A DNA stretch of 64,000 nt from Schaalia sp. lx-260 (GCF_021083645.1 NZ_JAJNRQ010000004.1:1-64000); one strand, 5' to 3'. Shown: positions 1 through 9,800, counted from the stretch's first letter. The notes: a model not told the origin generated them from the letters alone. Numbers and translations: made by a program.

Positions 1-3000
1 AACCACACGACCATCCATCCTGTACACAACACCCTCAGTCAACGGAATCGTCACAAAAGGCGCAACCACACACGAAGAAGGATCCGACGCAAAAGGAGCA
101 ACCGGAGCAACACCCACCACTGGCTCAGACGCGCCACCCGACTGCGGCACATCGCCAGACTGCGGAGAATCGCCAGACTGCGGTAAGTCGCCAGACTCAG
201 GCATATCACCAGACTGCGGCATATCGCCGGACTGTGGCATATCACCCGGCTGCGGCTGAGGCTGCGGCTGAGGTTGAGGGGTTGGGGTTGGTTTCGCAGT
301 GAAAACCCACGTACCAACAAAAGCCACATCCTCAACCCCAATAGTGCGAGCATTCTCATCCCAACCCTGGAAAGACCACACACCGTCAGCCACAGCAACC
401 ACGGCCTCAGCAGGAGCCGGAGCAGTCACCTGATCGCCCTTCACACCACTCACAGGCGCAGGCGCAGCAAGTGAAGCAGGCAAATCCATCCCCGCAGTAG
501 CACTACGATACGTGAAGGTCGCGGCGTGCTGATTACTCGCGAAAGTCCACGTACCAACAAAAGCCACATCCTCGGTATCAATAGTCTGGCTCTCGTGATC
601 CCAGCCGGTAAAGGTCCATACACCATCATTATCAGCATCAGCCACAGTAGCCGACTCAGGGGCCGGAGCATTCACCACGGTTCCTTGAGAACCACTCTGA
701 TTATGCTGTATGACCAAAGAAGCAGGAAGATCCTTGCCTTCTGTTCCTGAGCGGTAGGTGAAGGTAGCAACGTGAGCATTCAACAAGTACGTCCACGTGC
801 CAACAAACGCTAGGTCCTCGCCAGCGAAAGTCTGACTCTCGTGATCCCATCCAGTAAAGGTCCATACACCGTCATCTTCAGCAATCTTGTTCTGCTCAGG
901 CATCGGCGCGGTCACGACTTTACCCTTCGCGCCTGTCACAGGTGCAGGGGCGGTAAGTGAAGCAGGAAGATCTTTACCTTGCGTCCCACTACGGTAGGTG
1001 AAGGTCGCGGTGTGCTCATTGCTCACAAAAGTCCACGTGCCAACAAACGCTAGATCCTCGCTAGCGAAAGTCTGGGAATCGTGATCCCACCCGGTAAAAG
1101 ACCACGTGCCATCAGCCACAGCCAGCACGGCCTCAGCAGGAGCAGGAGCAGCCACCTGATCGCCCTTCACACCACTCACAGGCGCAGGAGCAGTAAGTGA
1201 AGCAGGCAAATCCTTACCCTGCGTACCCGACCGGTAGGTGAAGGTCGCGGTGTGCTGATTACTCGTGAAAGTCCACGTGCCAACAAACGCTAGGTCCTCG
1301 CTAGCGAAAGTCTGGGAATCATGATCCCACCCGGTAAAAGACCACACACCGTCATTATCAGCATCAGCCACAGTGGAGTGTTCAGGGGCCGGGGCGTTCA
1401 CCACGCTTCCTTGAGCACCAGTTTGATTTTGTGGATGAACCAAAGACGCAGGAAGATCCCTACCCTGTGTTCCTGACTGGTAAGTGAAGGTCGCGGTGTG
1501 CTGGTTTTCCGCATACGTCCACGTACCCGTGAATGTCAGGTCCCCGTCAGTGAAAGTCTGGGAATCGTGATCCCACCCAGTGAAAGACCACACGCCATCA
1601 CCCTCAGCCACAGTATTTGGCACAGGAACAGGCGCACTCACCACGCTACCCTTCACACCAGTCACAGACACAGGCGCAGTAAGTGAAGCAGGAAGATCCT
1701 TACCCTGCGTCCCCGACCGGTAAGCGAAAGTCGCAGTATGCTGATTGCTCGCGAAAGTCCACGTACCAGCAAAAGCAAGATCCTCAACACCGAAAGTACG
1801 AGTGTTCTCATCCCACCCGGTAAAGGTCCACACACCATCAGCCTCAGCATCAGCAACCACGGTTTCAGCAGGAGCAGGAGCGCTCACCACGCCGCCCTTC
1901 ACACCCATCACAGACACAGGCGCAACAAGTGAAGCAGGCAAAACCCTACCCTGCGTACCCGACCGGTAAGCAAAAGTCGCAGTATGCTCATTGCTCGCGA
2001 AAGTCCACGTACCAACAAAGGCTATATCCTCAGTACCAATAGTCTGGCTCTCGTGATCCCAGCCGGTAAAGGTCCATACACCATCATTATCAGCATCAGC
2101 CACAGTAGCCGACTCAGGGGCCGGAGCATTCACCACGGTTCCTTGAGAACCACTCTGATTATGCTGTATGACCAAAGAAGCAGGAAGATCCTTGCCTTCT
2201 GTTCCTGAGCGGTAGGTGAAGGTAGCAACGTGAGCATTCAACAAGTACGTCCACGTGCCAACAAACGCTAGGTCCTCGCCAGCGAAAGTCTGACTCTCGT
2301 GATCCCATCCAGTAAAGGTCCATACACCGTCATCTTCAGCAATCTTGTTCTGCTCAGGTGTCGGCGCGGTCACGACTTTACCCTTCTCGCCTGTCACAGA
2401 CGCAGGGGCGGTAATTGAAGCAGGCAAGTCCCTACCTTGCGTCCCCGACCGGTAGGTGAAGGTCGCCTGATGAGTGGCTGGAGCAAAAACCCACGTACCT
2501 GTGAAAGTAACGTTGCTTTCCTCCACAGTCTTGGTGTTCTCATCCCATCCTCGGAAAGTCCACGTACCATCAGCCACAGCATCCTGTACGGACGTTGTCG
2601 AGAGTGCGGGAGCGTTGATTTCGTCGCCCGTGCGCTTACCGTTTTCGGTTTCCGGAAGAAGCTGAGTGATTTCCGCAGGAAGGGTGCGTCCTGCTGTCTG
2701 AGAAGCTGTGTCTGCTTCAAAAGCGTAGGAAACCGCGTAGGACGGACGAGCGTAACGCAGGGTAAGGGTGACAGGGTTTTCCCAATCGTAGGTTCCTGTC
2801 AGTTCCTTATTATCTTGAACGTTAACGAAGGAGTACCCTTCCTTTGCAGGTGGGGTGACCGTCCATGTAGCGGCGCGGTTTTGTTCACTTTCCGCTTGGG
2901 CCTTATTCAGGGCACGGCCGTACATGACGACGCTGCTCTCGCCGTTAATTTCCAAAGGCTGTGAAGTGTCAGCGTCCACGTAGTTCACCGTTACCTTACC

Positions 3001-4194
3001 GGTGGGGTGCAGGTGAGCGTACTGCGCAGGAGCTTCCTTATCCGTGGTACTCAGCCGAGTCAAATTTCCCACGATGCTAGCGAGCTTCGGGTTGTACCCC
3101 ATACGAGCGACGCTAACTGAGGCATCAAAACGAATACCACCGGCAAAAGTGACAACAGGGTCAGATCCTGTGGCAATTTCGTTGTATTTATCGAGGCTGA
3201 GGTAGGAGTTCAGACCATTTCCACCCTCAGGCGTGTTCAGGGTCATTTCCGACATGAAATCGTCGTAGTTCATGGGAGCAATGACGGAAGCAGGCTGAAG
3301 AAGCAGAGGAAGGTTAAGTTCCTTGTAGGTTTTACCGCCGGCCTGAACATCAGTTAATCCTTCAGTATTAATAGTGAAGGTCCACTCACCGGGTTTGTTT
3401 TCCACTGGTGTTTCGGCAAAAAGGGGCGGGTTTGTCTGTGTGAGATCAGGTTTGAGCCAGCGAGACTTAAAGACAAGAGTGACTTGAGGTTCCAGTGTGA
3501 GACGCGAGTCGATGCGCGCTTTAACGTAACCGGAAGAACCATCAACCAGTCCAATACGTCCCCACAGAAGCGCAAGAGTATTGCGCAGCTTCTCGTAGTC
3601 GTAGCTCATTTTAAAAGCTGCTGGCTGCCCTTTATCAAGATTCAGAGGCTGCGATTCAGTGTAATCGTGAGAGTTGTTGAGCCACACCTTTGGCTCAACG
3701 GTTGCCAAAGCGGTGGCGGTAGAAGCGACAGAAGTCGGAGAAATCCACTGCTGGTACAGATCGAGTGTGGTGTTTCCTTCGGGAATATCGGTTTCACGTA
3801 GAACCTGGGTACCGCGATACCACTTACCACCGCCGGTGACGTAATTCTTCTGTGTGTACCAGGCGATGGCTTCTTTAGCACTCAGAACGTCAAGGGCTGC
3901 CATCCAACCGCCGTACCCGTAGGATCCTTGGTGTTTCCAAGCATTTCCTCCGGGAAGGCCAGAAGTAACCTGGTCATTCGCGTCGATACCTTCAAGGGAA
4001 TCTCCGACGTGATACACCTTGGTGACAACAGTCGTGTCAGAAGCATTGTAGTTACGGTGGTAGTTCACCGTAAGAGTTCTTTCTTCATCCGCGAGGGCCG
4101 CAGCGACGGGAGGAAGGAATCCTGCGATGACGAGAGCCGCCACAGTAATAAGCGCAGAGCCACGCTTCAAAAGGGATTTTCCAGGTTTCTGCAT
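1..4194 (-). CDS. Giant SHIRT-repeat surface adhesin, C-terminus beyond window
   Basis: The frame is open from an ATG at 4194 to the left edge (1398 codons, no stop found), so the C-terminus and any sorting signal are missing. A strong Shine-Dalgarno (AAGGA) precedes the ATG. The N-terminus is a signal peptide with a Lys/Arg head, a hydrophobic core (LITVAALVIAG) and an Ala-rich end. Residues about 40-165 resemble a Listeria/Bacteroides (Flg_new-like) beta-repeat ending LDLYQQW. A folded non-repeated region follows. About ten SHIRT-like repeats of 81 residues come next, recognised by YRSGTxGxDLPASL, WxFTGWDxxSxT and FVGTWTF. A Pro/Gln stalk and a six-residue PQSGDx repeat close the visible part. 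SHIRT arrays form rod-like stalks in streptococcal 'periscope' proteins whose length varies with repeat number (family knowledge). A role as an extended adhesin is inferred. The promoter holds a 10-G tract. The family call is strong; the ligand is unknown. Confidence 0.88.
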   Translation of the reverse strand, partial: MQKPGKSLLKRGSALITVAALVIAGFLPPVAAALADEERTLTVNYHRNYNASDTTVVTKVYHVGDSLEGIDANDQVTSGLPGGNAWKHQGSYGYGGWMAALDVLSAKEAIAWYTQKNYVTGGGKWYRGTQVLRETDIPEGNTTLDLYQQWISPTSVASTATALATVEPKVWLNNSHDYTESQPLNLDKGQPAAFKMSYDYEKLRNTLALLWGRIGLVDGSSGYVKARIDSRLTLEPQVTLVFKSRWLKPDLTQTNPPLFAETPVENKPGEWTFTINTEGLTDVQAGGKTYKELNLPLLLQPASVIAPMNYDDFMSEMTLNTPEGGNGLNSYLSLDKYNEIATGSDPVVTFAGGIRFDASVSVARMGYNPKLASIVGNLTRLSTTDKEAPAQYAHLHPTGKVTVNYVDADTSQPLEINGESSVVMYGRALNKAQAESEQNRAATWTVTPPAKEGYSFVNVQDNKELTGTYDWENPVTLTLRYARPSYAVSYAFEADTASQTAGRTLPAEITQLLPETENGKRTGDEINAPALSTTSVQDAVADGTWTFRGWDENTKTVEESNVTFTGTWVFAPATHQATFTYRSGTQGRDLPASITAPASVTGEKGKVVTAPTPEQNKIAEDDGVWTFTGWDHESQTFAGEDLAFVGTWTYLLNAHVATFTYRSGTEGKDLPASLVIQHNQSGSQGTVVNAPAPESATVADADNDGVWTFTGWDHESQTIGTEDIAFVGTWTFASNEHTATFAYRSGTQGRVLPASLVAPVSVMGVKGGVVSAPAPAETVVADAEADGVWTFTGWDENTRTFGVEDLAFAGTWTFASNQHTATFAYRSGTQGKDLPASLTAPVSVTGVKGSVVSAPVPVPNTVAEGDGVWSFTGWDHDSQTFTDGDLTFTGTWTYAENQHTATFTYQSGTQGRDLPASLVHPQNQTGAQGSVVNAPAPEHSTVADADNDGVWSFTGWDHDSQTFASEDLAFVGTWTFTSNQHTATFTYRSGTQGKDLPASLTAPAPVSGVKGDQVAAPAPAEAVLAVADGTWSFTGWDHDSQTFASEDLAFVGTWTFVSNEHTATFTYRSGTQGKDLPASLTAPAPVTGAKGKVVTAPMPEQNKIAEDDGVWTFTGWDHESQTFAGEDLAFVGTWTYLLNAHVATFTYRSGTEGKDLPASLVIQHNQSGSQGTVVNAPAPESATVADADNDGVWTFTGWDHESQTIDTEDVAFVGTWTFASNQHAATFTYRSATAGMDLPASLAAPAPVSGVKGDQVTAPAPAEAVVAVADGVWSFQGWDENARTIGVEDVAFVGTWVFTAKPTPTPQPQPQPQPQPGDMPQSGDMPQSGDMPESGDLPQSGDSPQSGDVPQSGGASEPVVGVAPVAPFASDPSSCVVAPFVTIPLTEGVVYRMDGRVV
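130..256 (-). repeat. 18-bp tandem repeat encoding PQSGDx
   Basis: About six or seven units of 18 bp encode six-residue PQSGDM/L/S/V variants just after a Pro-Gln stalk in the SHIRT adhesin. Such short hydrophilic repeats usually span the cell wall or act as a spacer. Unit number may vary between strains. Confidence 0.8.
583..928 (-). repeat. Recently homogenised SHIRT block, copy A (mate at 2041-2386)
   Basis: Read base by base, 583-900 is identical to 2041-2358 over 318 bp. The match then continues to 928/2386 with two substitutions. The offset is 1458 bp, exactly six 243-bp units, so the copies are in register within the array. Synonymous sites match too, which points to recent duplication or gene conversion rather than selection on protein. 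Confidence 0.9.
2041..2386 (-). repeat. Recently homogenised SHIRT block, copy B (mate at 583-928)
   Basis: This is the second member of the near-perfect 346-bp pair described for 583-928. It encodes parts of the second and third repeats counted from the N-terminus of the adhesin. Confidence 0.9.
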
Positions 4195-4253
4195 GAATCT
4201 TTCCTTAGGAACACCTGCTTCAATACAGCGGGCGCAATGATACAAACACTCCT

Positions 4254-4283
4254 AAGTTACCCCCCCCCCAACCGATCCTACAA
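4254..4283 (-). promoter_or_regulatory. Predicted promoter of SHIRT adhesin with 10-G tract
   Basis: On the coding strand a run of ten G (complement of 4260-4269) lies 66-75 bp before the adhesin start. Two readings are possible. In one, TTGTAG (4278-4283), an 18-bp spacer containing the tract and TAACTT (4254-4259) form a weak -35/-10 pair. In the other, the better -10 TATCAT (4237-4242) has the G run at its -35 position. In both, a change in tract length would alter the promoter. The similar position in the MucBP adhesin promoter supports function. Confidence 0.55.
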
Positions 4284-4579
4284 AAACAGGGAAAATACGC
4301 CGTTTTCCGGGAGCATCCAGGTCAGGCATAAAGAAATATCTCCGCAAAACAGCAGGTCACAGGCCATTAAGCCCCAAATCTGCTCAAGCGAGAAAAATAC
4401 GCCCCCCCCCCGCTACAGAGCGTGATATTAGCTACAATTCCATAATTCCTGCGCGCCTAACCAATGGGATGCCCCACTTGGACCCTTGTGCCATGACTGG
4501 CGGGCTTGTACTTGCCGGGCGATAGCGGGCCGGGGCAAGTGATTAGCGCTTTGCTCGTTGCCCTTCCTCTGACATGTAC

Positions 4580-4661
4580 CCACGCAAGCTAGGAACACAA
4601 TTTTTCGGCATAATTTAGCCGGTCGGTGAAAATGTGTGCTCCACGCAAGCTAGGCACACAA
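4580..4661. repeat. Pair of 21-bp direct repeats, 61 bp apart
   Basis: Copies at 4580-4600 and 4641-4661 share the core CACGCAAGCTAGG followed by A/C and ACACAA, with one mismatch. They lie 156-237 bp upstream of the YagU-like gene. They may be tandem regulatory sites; the sequence gives no stronger clue. Confidence 0.6.
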
Positions 4662-4816
4662 AGTGGAGTGTCGTACCAGAGCAGTCAAACGCTTCACAAT
4701 CCCCCGTAAGCCACGCATGTGGAGCGCTACTAAAATAAGGATTCTCCGAATGGTGCAGCACGGAATATTCTGCATATTCTCCGCGCGGCTCCAACAGTTC
4801 AGGAAAGAGGGGCGCA

Positions 4817-5323
4817 GTGTCATATTCACAGGGTAAGAAGGTGCGTGCAAAAACTTCAGGGACTTTTCGAAAGCTCGGGGTTGGCATTGTGGCGGGACTT
4901 GTCGGCGGGATGGTGAAAATTGGTTGGGAAGCCGCGCTGCCACCACGTACTCCCGCGCGCGATAACCCTAATCCGCCGATGCATCTGCTTGAACAAGTGG
5001 GGCTGTCGGAAAATCTGCGTCAGGCAACCCTTACCTATAACGAGAATAAGGTTCCCGTTACCGCACTCGCTATTCATCATGCGTTTTCTGTGGGCGCCGC
5101 TATTCCCTATTGCTTTGCCGCGCATCGTTACCCGTGGATAACAAAGTACGGTGGAGCTATTTTAGGTACAGGTGTTTGGGTAGGTTTTCACCTGTTCCTC
5201 CTCCCGGCGATAAAGACGATTCCAGCCGCTTACGACCAGCCAGCACAGGAGCATTTCTCTGAAGCACTCGGGCATCTTGTCTGGTCAGGGACTATTGAGG
5301 CCGTGCGACATTCGCTCAGCTAA
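4817..5323 (+). CDS. YagU-like inner membrane protein (DUF1440)
   Basis: This 168-residue membrane protein resembles Escherichia coli YagU, which has been linked to acid tolerance. It starts at GTG with a GAGGGG ribosome site four bases upstream. Features shared with the family are an early glycine-rich membrane segment followed by KxGxExxLPPRxP (here KIGWEAALPPRTP), a central His-containing helix (IHHAFSVGAAIPYCF), a third helix, and the C-terminal EALGHLVWSGTIEAVR block. It is monocistronic, with an adhesin on its left and a sortase substrate on its right. Its function in Gram-positive bacteria is not established. Confidence 0.8.
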   Translation: MSYSQGKKVRAKTSGTFRKLGVGIVAGLVGGMVKIGWEAALPPRTPARDNPNPPMHLLEQVGLSENLRQATLTYNENKVPVTALAIHHAFSVGAAIPYCFAAHRYPWITKYGGAILGTGVWVGFHLFLLPAIKTIPAAYDQPAQEHFSEALGHLVWSGTIEAVRHSLS

Positions 5324-5333
5324 AACACAAGTG

Positions 5334-5371
5334 CGCCCCCACATTCCACGCGTGGCGCGGATGTGAGGGCG
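5334..5371. terminator. Strong hairpin between convergent genes
   Basis: The arms CGCCC-CACAT-CGCG and CGCG-ATGTG-GGGCG pair around a TGG loop, 11 bp after the YagU-like stop. No T run follows on either strand, so the structure may serve as a processing or convergent-transcription barrier rather than a textbook intrinsic terminator. Confidence 0.4.
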
Positions 5372-5435
5372 ACCTTAAGGTTAATGCCGGGAAGTGAACC
5401 CGGGCTTATTGTGCTGACATTTGTTCAGCGACTGC

Positions 5436-6512
5436 CTATTTTTGAATACGGCGACGAGTCAGAGTCAGTGCAGCTCCAGCTACAAGAGCCGTCATAACAG
5501 CACAGGCAGTTGCTCCGGTGGCAAAGCCAGTGTGAGCAAGTAAGTGACTTCCCTTGGGGTTGTGAGCTTTACCTGTTTCTTGATTATTCCCGCTCTGAGC
5601 TTTGTCGGAGCCAGCACCGGAATTGCCAGAAGCGCCACCAGTATTATCAGCAGCGTTCGTAGTAGCAGCATCATTATTCACAGCAGTCCCGCTGCCCGCA
5701 TTACTAGCAGCACCGGTATTCGCAGCACCGGCATTGTTCGTACCTGCACCGGCATTGTTCGTACCTGCACCGGCATTGTTCGTACCTGCACCGGCATTGT
5801 TCGTGCCTGCACCTGCATCATTCACGCCCGCACCGGTATTGTTCGTGCCTGCACCAGCAGTATTATTAGCCGAACCTGCGGAATCCGAGGCAGTGCCATT
5901 ATCAGTACTATCCGAAGCATTACCGTTATCCGCGCTACCCGACGCAGTGTCGTTATCAGTAGCACCTGAGGCGTTCTCCTCATCATGAGTATCTGCTGGT
6001 TCTGGATCTTTCAGAAGCAAGATATAGAAAGACCGGATAACGCGGGGATTACCCTCCGCTAAGTCAATAGTTTCACCGGGCTGACGATAAGGGTATCCTG
6101 AACCCGTAGCACCTTGCCCCACGTGATAACCCGCGATAGGCGCAAATTCTACCGTGTAGCTGCCAGCCGGTATTTCACTAAACTTTGGCCTAAAACCCTC
6201 CATAATTTCTGTTGGGCGATAAACCTTACCGGCTTTATTTTTCAGCACAAGGCCCATTGAAGCCGTTTGTTCCTCGGTAGGATACTCTTGCCGCGCATCA
6301 CTGGACTCTTTGAGGTGCACATTAAACAGAGCAGTCACCTTAACGGTTGATTCAGGAGGATCTGCTTCTATGCTCTCTGCGGGCAAAGGTGCAGCAACCG
6401 TTTCAGCAGGAGCATCTGACTCATTGGATGCTGCCAGAGTAGGATAAGCAGCAATTGGCGCAGCGCATAAAGTAATTGTTGCTGCCAACGTGAATATTTT
6501 TAGCGATTTCAA
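5436..6512 (-). CDS. LAHTG-anchored cell-wall protein with prealbumin-like domain
   Basis: This 358-residue surface protein starts at TTG, supported by GAGGAG five bases upstream. A signal peptide (residues 1-28) is followed by an acidic linker. A domain at about 58-150 ends in IPAGSYTVEFAPIAGYHV, typical of SpaA/Cna-B prealbumin-like pilin domains. A low-complexity Asp/Asn/Ala/Gly stalk follows with AGTNNAG repeats. The C-terminus carries LAHTG, a hydrophobic helix and an RRR tail, a class E-type sorting signal. It is probably a small wall-anchored adhesin or pilin-like protein. The stalk is encoded by a 21-bp tandem repeat whose copy number could vary. It diverges from the subtilase gene across a shared intergenic region. 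Confidence 0.85.
   Translation of the reverse strand: MKSLKIFTLAATITLCAAPIAAYPTLAASNESDAPAETVAAPLPAESIEADPPESTVKVTALFNVHLKESSDARQEYPTEEQTASMGLVLKNKAGKVYRPTEIMEGFRPKFSEIPAGSYTVEFAPIAGYHVGQGATGSGYPYRQPGETIDLAEGNPRVIRSFYILLLKDPEPADTHDEENASGATDNDTASGSADNGNASDSTDNGTASDSAGSANNTAGAGTNNTGAGVNDAGAGTNNAGAGTNNAGAGTNNAGAGTNNAGAANTGAASNAGSGTAVNNDAATTNAADNTGGASGNSGAGSDKAQSGNNQETGKAHNPKGSHLLAHTGFATGATACAVMTALVAGAALTLTRRRIQK
5725..5871 (-). repeat. 21-bp tandem repeat encoding AGTNNAG
   Basis: Four nearly perfect 21-bp units start at 5725, 5746, 5767 and 5788, followed by about three decayed units. All are in frame within the LAHTG protein stalk. Gain or loss of units keeps the frame and changes only stalk length. 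Confidence 0.85.
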
Positions 6513-6878
6513 TGTTTCTCCTCACTGCGCGATGCGCAGACTGGGGGACTGAGGACTTTTACACGCTAGCAAATATTTTAATTTTTATATACAAGTATCT
6601 GCATACTGACATGAAGTAACGAGGCCGGAACGTATTTCAGCGATTCACACCTTCCACTTAAGAGTTCCCCCATTCCGGTGACACGCAAAGAAAAGGGGCA
6701 TTAGGTCCCCCATTGGAATAGCGAATTGAAATAAATCCACATCTTATGCGCCATACGCACTCATGGGCCTTATAGAAGAAGGCAAAGGCCATTGATTTAT
6801 AAGGTTAGGCAAAGCTAAGATAAAACTGCTCATGCTATTAACATGACGTATGTCAACGATACTACGGAGAAATCCCTA
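6513..6878. other. Divergent intergenic region between two surface-protein genes
   Basis: This roughly 360-bp region has an AT-rich stretch at 6570-6600 that probably serves the minus-strand gene. A plus-strand promoter candidate is TTGATT (6792-6797), an 18-bp spacer, and TAAGAT (6816-6821), ahead of the subtilase. A short direct repeat TCCCCCATT occurs near 6666 and 6706. No small gene was recognised. Confidence 0.45.
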
Positions 6879-9800
6879 ATGCATCAAACACATGCACGCG
6901 GCCCAGAAAAGCCGCTTCCCCCACCCCTACCCGACCAACAGCACAGGCGCGGTAACTCGGGTTCACGATACTCTCGCCCTCGCGCGAACACAATCATCAT
7001 TTCATCACTCCTCACTGTTGGACTCGCATTACCAGCTCTGAGCGGACTCAATGGGCTGGTCAGCGCCACCCAGCACGCCCCACATACAGCAGACGCGCAA
7101 GCCGTTCCCGCTTCTATCCAACAAGAACCAGGTACAAGCCGCGTAATCGCACGTTTTGCACCAGAAGACCGCGAAAGCATAAAAACCGCAATCGAAGCTC
7201 TCGATGGCGCTCGTATCATCTACGAATACGACCTCGTATTCACTGGCCTGTCCCTAGACATTCCCACAGACAAAATCGAAGCACTCACACAGATCCCCCA
7301 GATCACAGCAGTTGAAGACGCTCCGATTTCACGAGCCCAAAGCGTATCCGCCTCACAACTACGCGCAGCTTTACCTGCCAGCAATAACTTCAGCGCTGAC
7401 GGACGCGGAATGGTGATCGCAACAATCGACTCCGGCGTGGATATACGACACCACGACCTACGACTCGATGAAGGCTTCACACCGAAAATCACCGAAATCA
7501 CCGCCACACAACCCAGCGATGACCAATTCACACTTAAAGTACCCCACGGCTACAACTACATTGACAATAACCATGTCCTCAAAGACGATGTTCCCGGCGA
7601 ACAACACGGTATGCACATCGCGGGCATTTTAGCGGCCAATGCAACAGATGAAGCAATAGCTAAAGGCGAAGGAATCGACGGTGTAGCTCCAAACGCACAG
7701 CTACTTGCCTACAAAGTTTTTAGTGGGACCTCCCGTGCGGTACGCGAAGACGCGGCATACATGGCTATGGAAGATGCCATCAAACACGGGGCCGACGTTA
7801 TCAGCCTCAGTATCGGCTCCAATGGAACCGGACGCCCCGGCGACACCTATCACACAGCTGTTGAAAACGCTAAAGCTCACGGCGTCATTGTCGTAGCAGC
7901 TATGGGCAACGGTGCCGCGTCCTCATCTTCAACAACATTCGACAACATCGCCGATAACGCTTTCGGACAAACAGACACCGCAACAACAGTGTCAGTTGCC
8001 GCAACAGATAACGCAATCGGCGTAGGCGCAGCCCAAACACCCACCCTCCGCAATAAGTCGCTTTCCATTGGCGGCAAGGAATACCGTTACCTGCGCTTCG
8101 GCGACAAACGCGACCTGCCCACCGAAGCCACCGAATACGAATTCGTTAACGTGGGATTTGGTTTTGAGGCAGACCTGCAAGACAAAGACCTCACCGGCAA
8201 AGTTGCCGTGGTCAAACGTGGCGGTGAAAACATCGTCAAAAAGATCACGCGCGTTTCAGAAAAGAAACCAGCCGGCATGGTGTTCATCAACAATATTTCA
8301 CAGTCATCACGCGACACCTACCACGTGAAAATCCCCACCGAACTTGAACCATACGACAAACTCACGCACGGCTGGTCAGTAGCATTAGCCCACGACGAAG
8401 GCGACGAACTTCTGACACGCATTGCGCAAAACCCACGTATGACCATCAAGAAAAACACTAATAAACACATTGACCTGGATATTCGTCCAGCTCAAGAAAT
8501 CGGCCCCGCCGGTTTCTCAAGCTGGGGGCCTACTGTCGATCTTGAACTCAAACCCGACCTCATTGCCCCGGGCGAAGAAATCTACTCCCTAGCAAATAAT
8601 GACGATTACTCCGTCATGACTGGAACATCAATGGCTGCACCATACATCGCAGGCGCATCAACATTGCTGCTCCAAAAACTTGCCGGCACAGCACTTCCTC
8701 AAGACATTAATCGCGTTGATCTTGCACGTATTCTCCTCATGAACACGGCACTGCCCCTGCGCGACATCCACGCTGATGGAAGCAACCCAGAATATTCACC
8801 ACGCCAGCAAGGGGCCGGTCTGGTTCAAGTCGAGCACGCACTAGCAAACCGTGTACTGCTCACACATAACGACAAGGGAGCCGCCGCCCTCAAAGAAATC
8901 AACGAACAACAGCGGACATTCACACTGACCGTCCGTAACTTCGGTACTCAGCCCGCATCCTACGACGTGACCACTTCTCGCGTACTGACCTCAACAACGA
9001 AACGAGTTGAAAAAGAGGACGGGACAGACACCAAACCCGTCGTCAACGAGATTCACTCAACTGCCGTCCCCGGCGCATCTGCGACAGCATCAACAACACG
9101 ACTCACAGTTGCTCCCGGACAAACTGAAACTTTCGAGGTCACGTTAGATAAAGGTGAAGCCCACGAACAGTTTGTTGAAGGCTACGTTTACCTCACATCA
9201 GCTAACGACACGAATGCATCCCTATCCTTGCCTTTCTTTGGCTTCGCCGGAGACTGGGGGAAAGAAGCACTCGTTGATGCTCCTATGTGGGAAAAAAACT
9301 CAAAACTCAAGCTCACCACGCTTCTGGGTAACCGTAATCTTTCAACCCCTCAGTTCAAAGAATTAGGTCGCACAGACTTTGAGGAAGGCGTTAACCCTGA
9401 CAAGATTGCTTTCACTCACCAGCGTGACCGTGAAGGTATTCTCGAAGTCGCACCTCGTTTAGCAGTGCTACGCGACATCCTCGATTACCGCATTGATATT
9501 GTCAACAAACGCGACGATAACGTTGAACCCATTAAGGGCTTAACAAATGCGAAGTACATGAAACGCCTCCTGTACGGCGAATACTCCTACTTTGACTGGG
9601 CGAAAGAAGAAGCCGGATACCCGCTCGAACAGTACAAGTGGGATGGGAAAGCCTTTAACCCACAAACCGGCGAATATGATTTCGTTGCCGACGGTCAGTA
9701 TTACTACCGTATGAAATTCCGTAATAAAGCGGAAGGCCCCTGGCAAATCATCTACTTGCCAGTCAAGTTCGATAATCAGAAGCCCACTGCAACGGCAAAA

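Larger units (their letters stand above)
297..2745 (-). repeat. Ten tandem SHIRT-type repeats of about 243 bp
   Basis: Ten copies of an approximately 81-codon unit lie head to tail, each containing a WxFxGWD core. The cores sit near 370, 605, 850, 1090, 1330, 1570, 1800, 2060, 2290 and 2530. The copy nearest the N-terminus is the most diverged. Some inner copies are almost identical at DNA level, so the array can expand or contract by recombination, and assemblies from short reads could miscount it. Confidence 0.9.
4195..4816. other. Divergent intergenic region with two poly-C/G tracts and a 61-bp-spaced repeat pair
   Basis: This 622-bp region lies between the SHIRT adhesin (left, minus) and the YagU-like gene (right, plus). 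It contains the 10-G promoter tract (4260-4269), a second run of ten C (4402-4411), a short inverted repeat (ACTTGCC at 4510-4516 with GGCAAGT at 4534-4540) and two 21-bp direct repeats (4580 and 4641). No convincing coding sequence was seen. The second C run lies about 208 bp upstream of the adhesin and has no clear promoter hexamers around it. Confidence 0.6.

Noticed and set aside
3928-4425. 165-codon plus-strand frame opposite the SHIRT gene start and promoter
   Set aside because: It reads through both C tracts and is antisense to the signal peptide region, with no ribosome site or protein-like features.
4580-4661. Possible mini CRISPR (two repeats, one 40-bp spacer)
   Set aside because: Units are only 21 bp, there are two copies, no cas genes are present, and a similar spacing occurs at an unrelated locus with a different sequence.
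5387-5403. T-arm-like hairpin with TTCACTT loop (minus strand), suggesting a tRNA
   Set aside because: Neither an acceptor stem nor an anticodon arm can be formed in the space before the adjacent gene stop. It is probably a chance hairpin or a decayed fragment.
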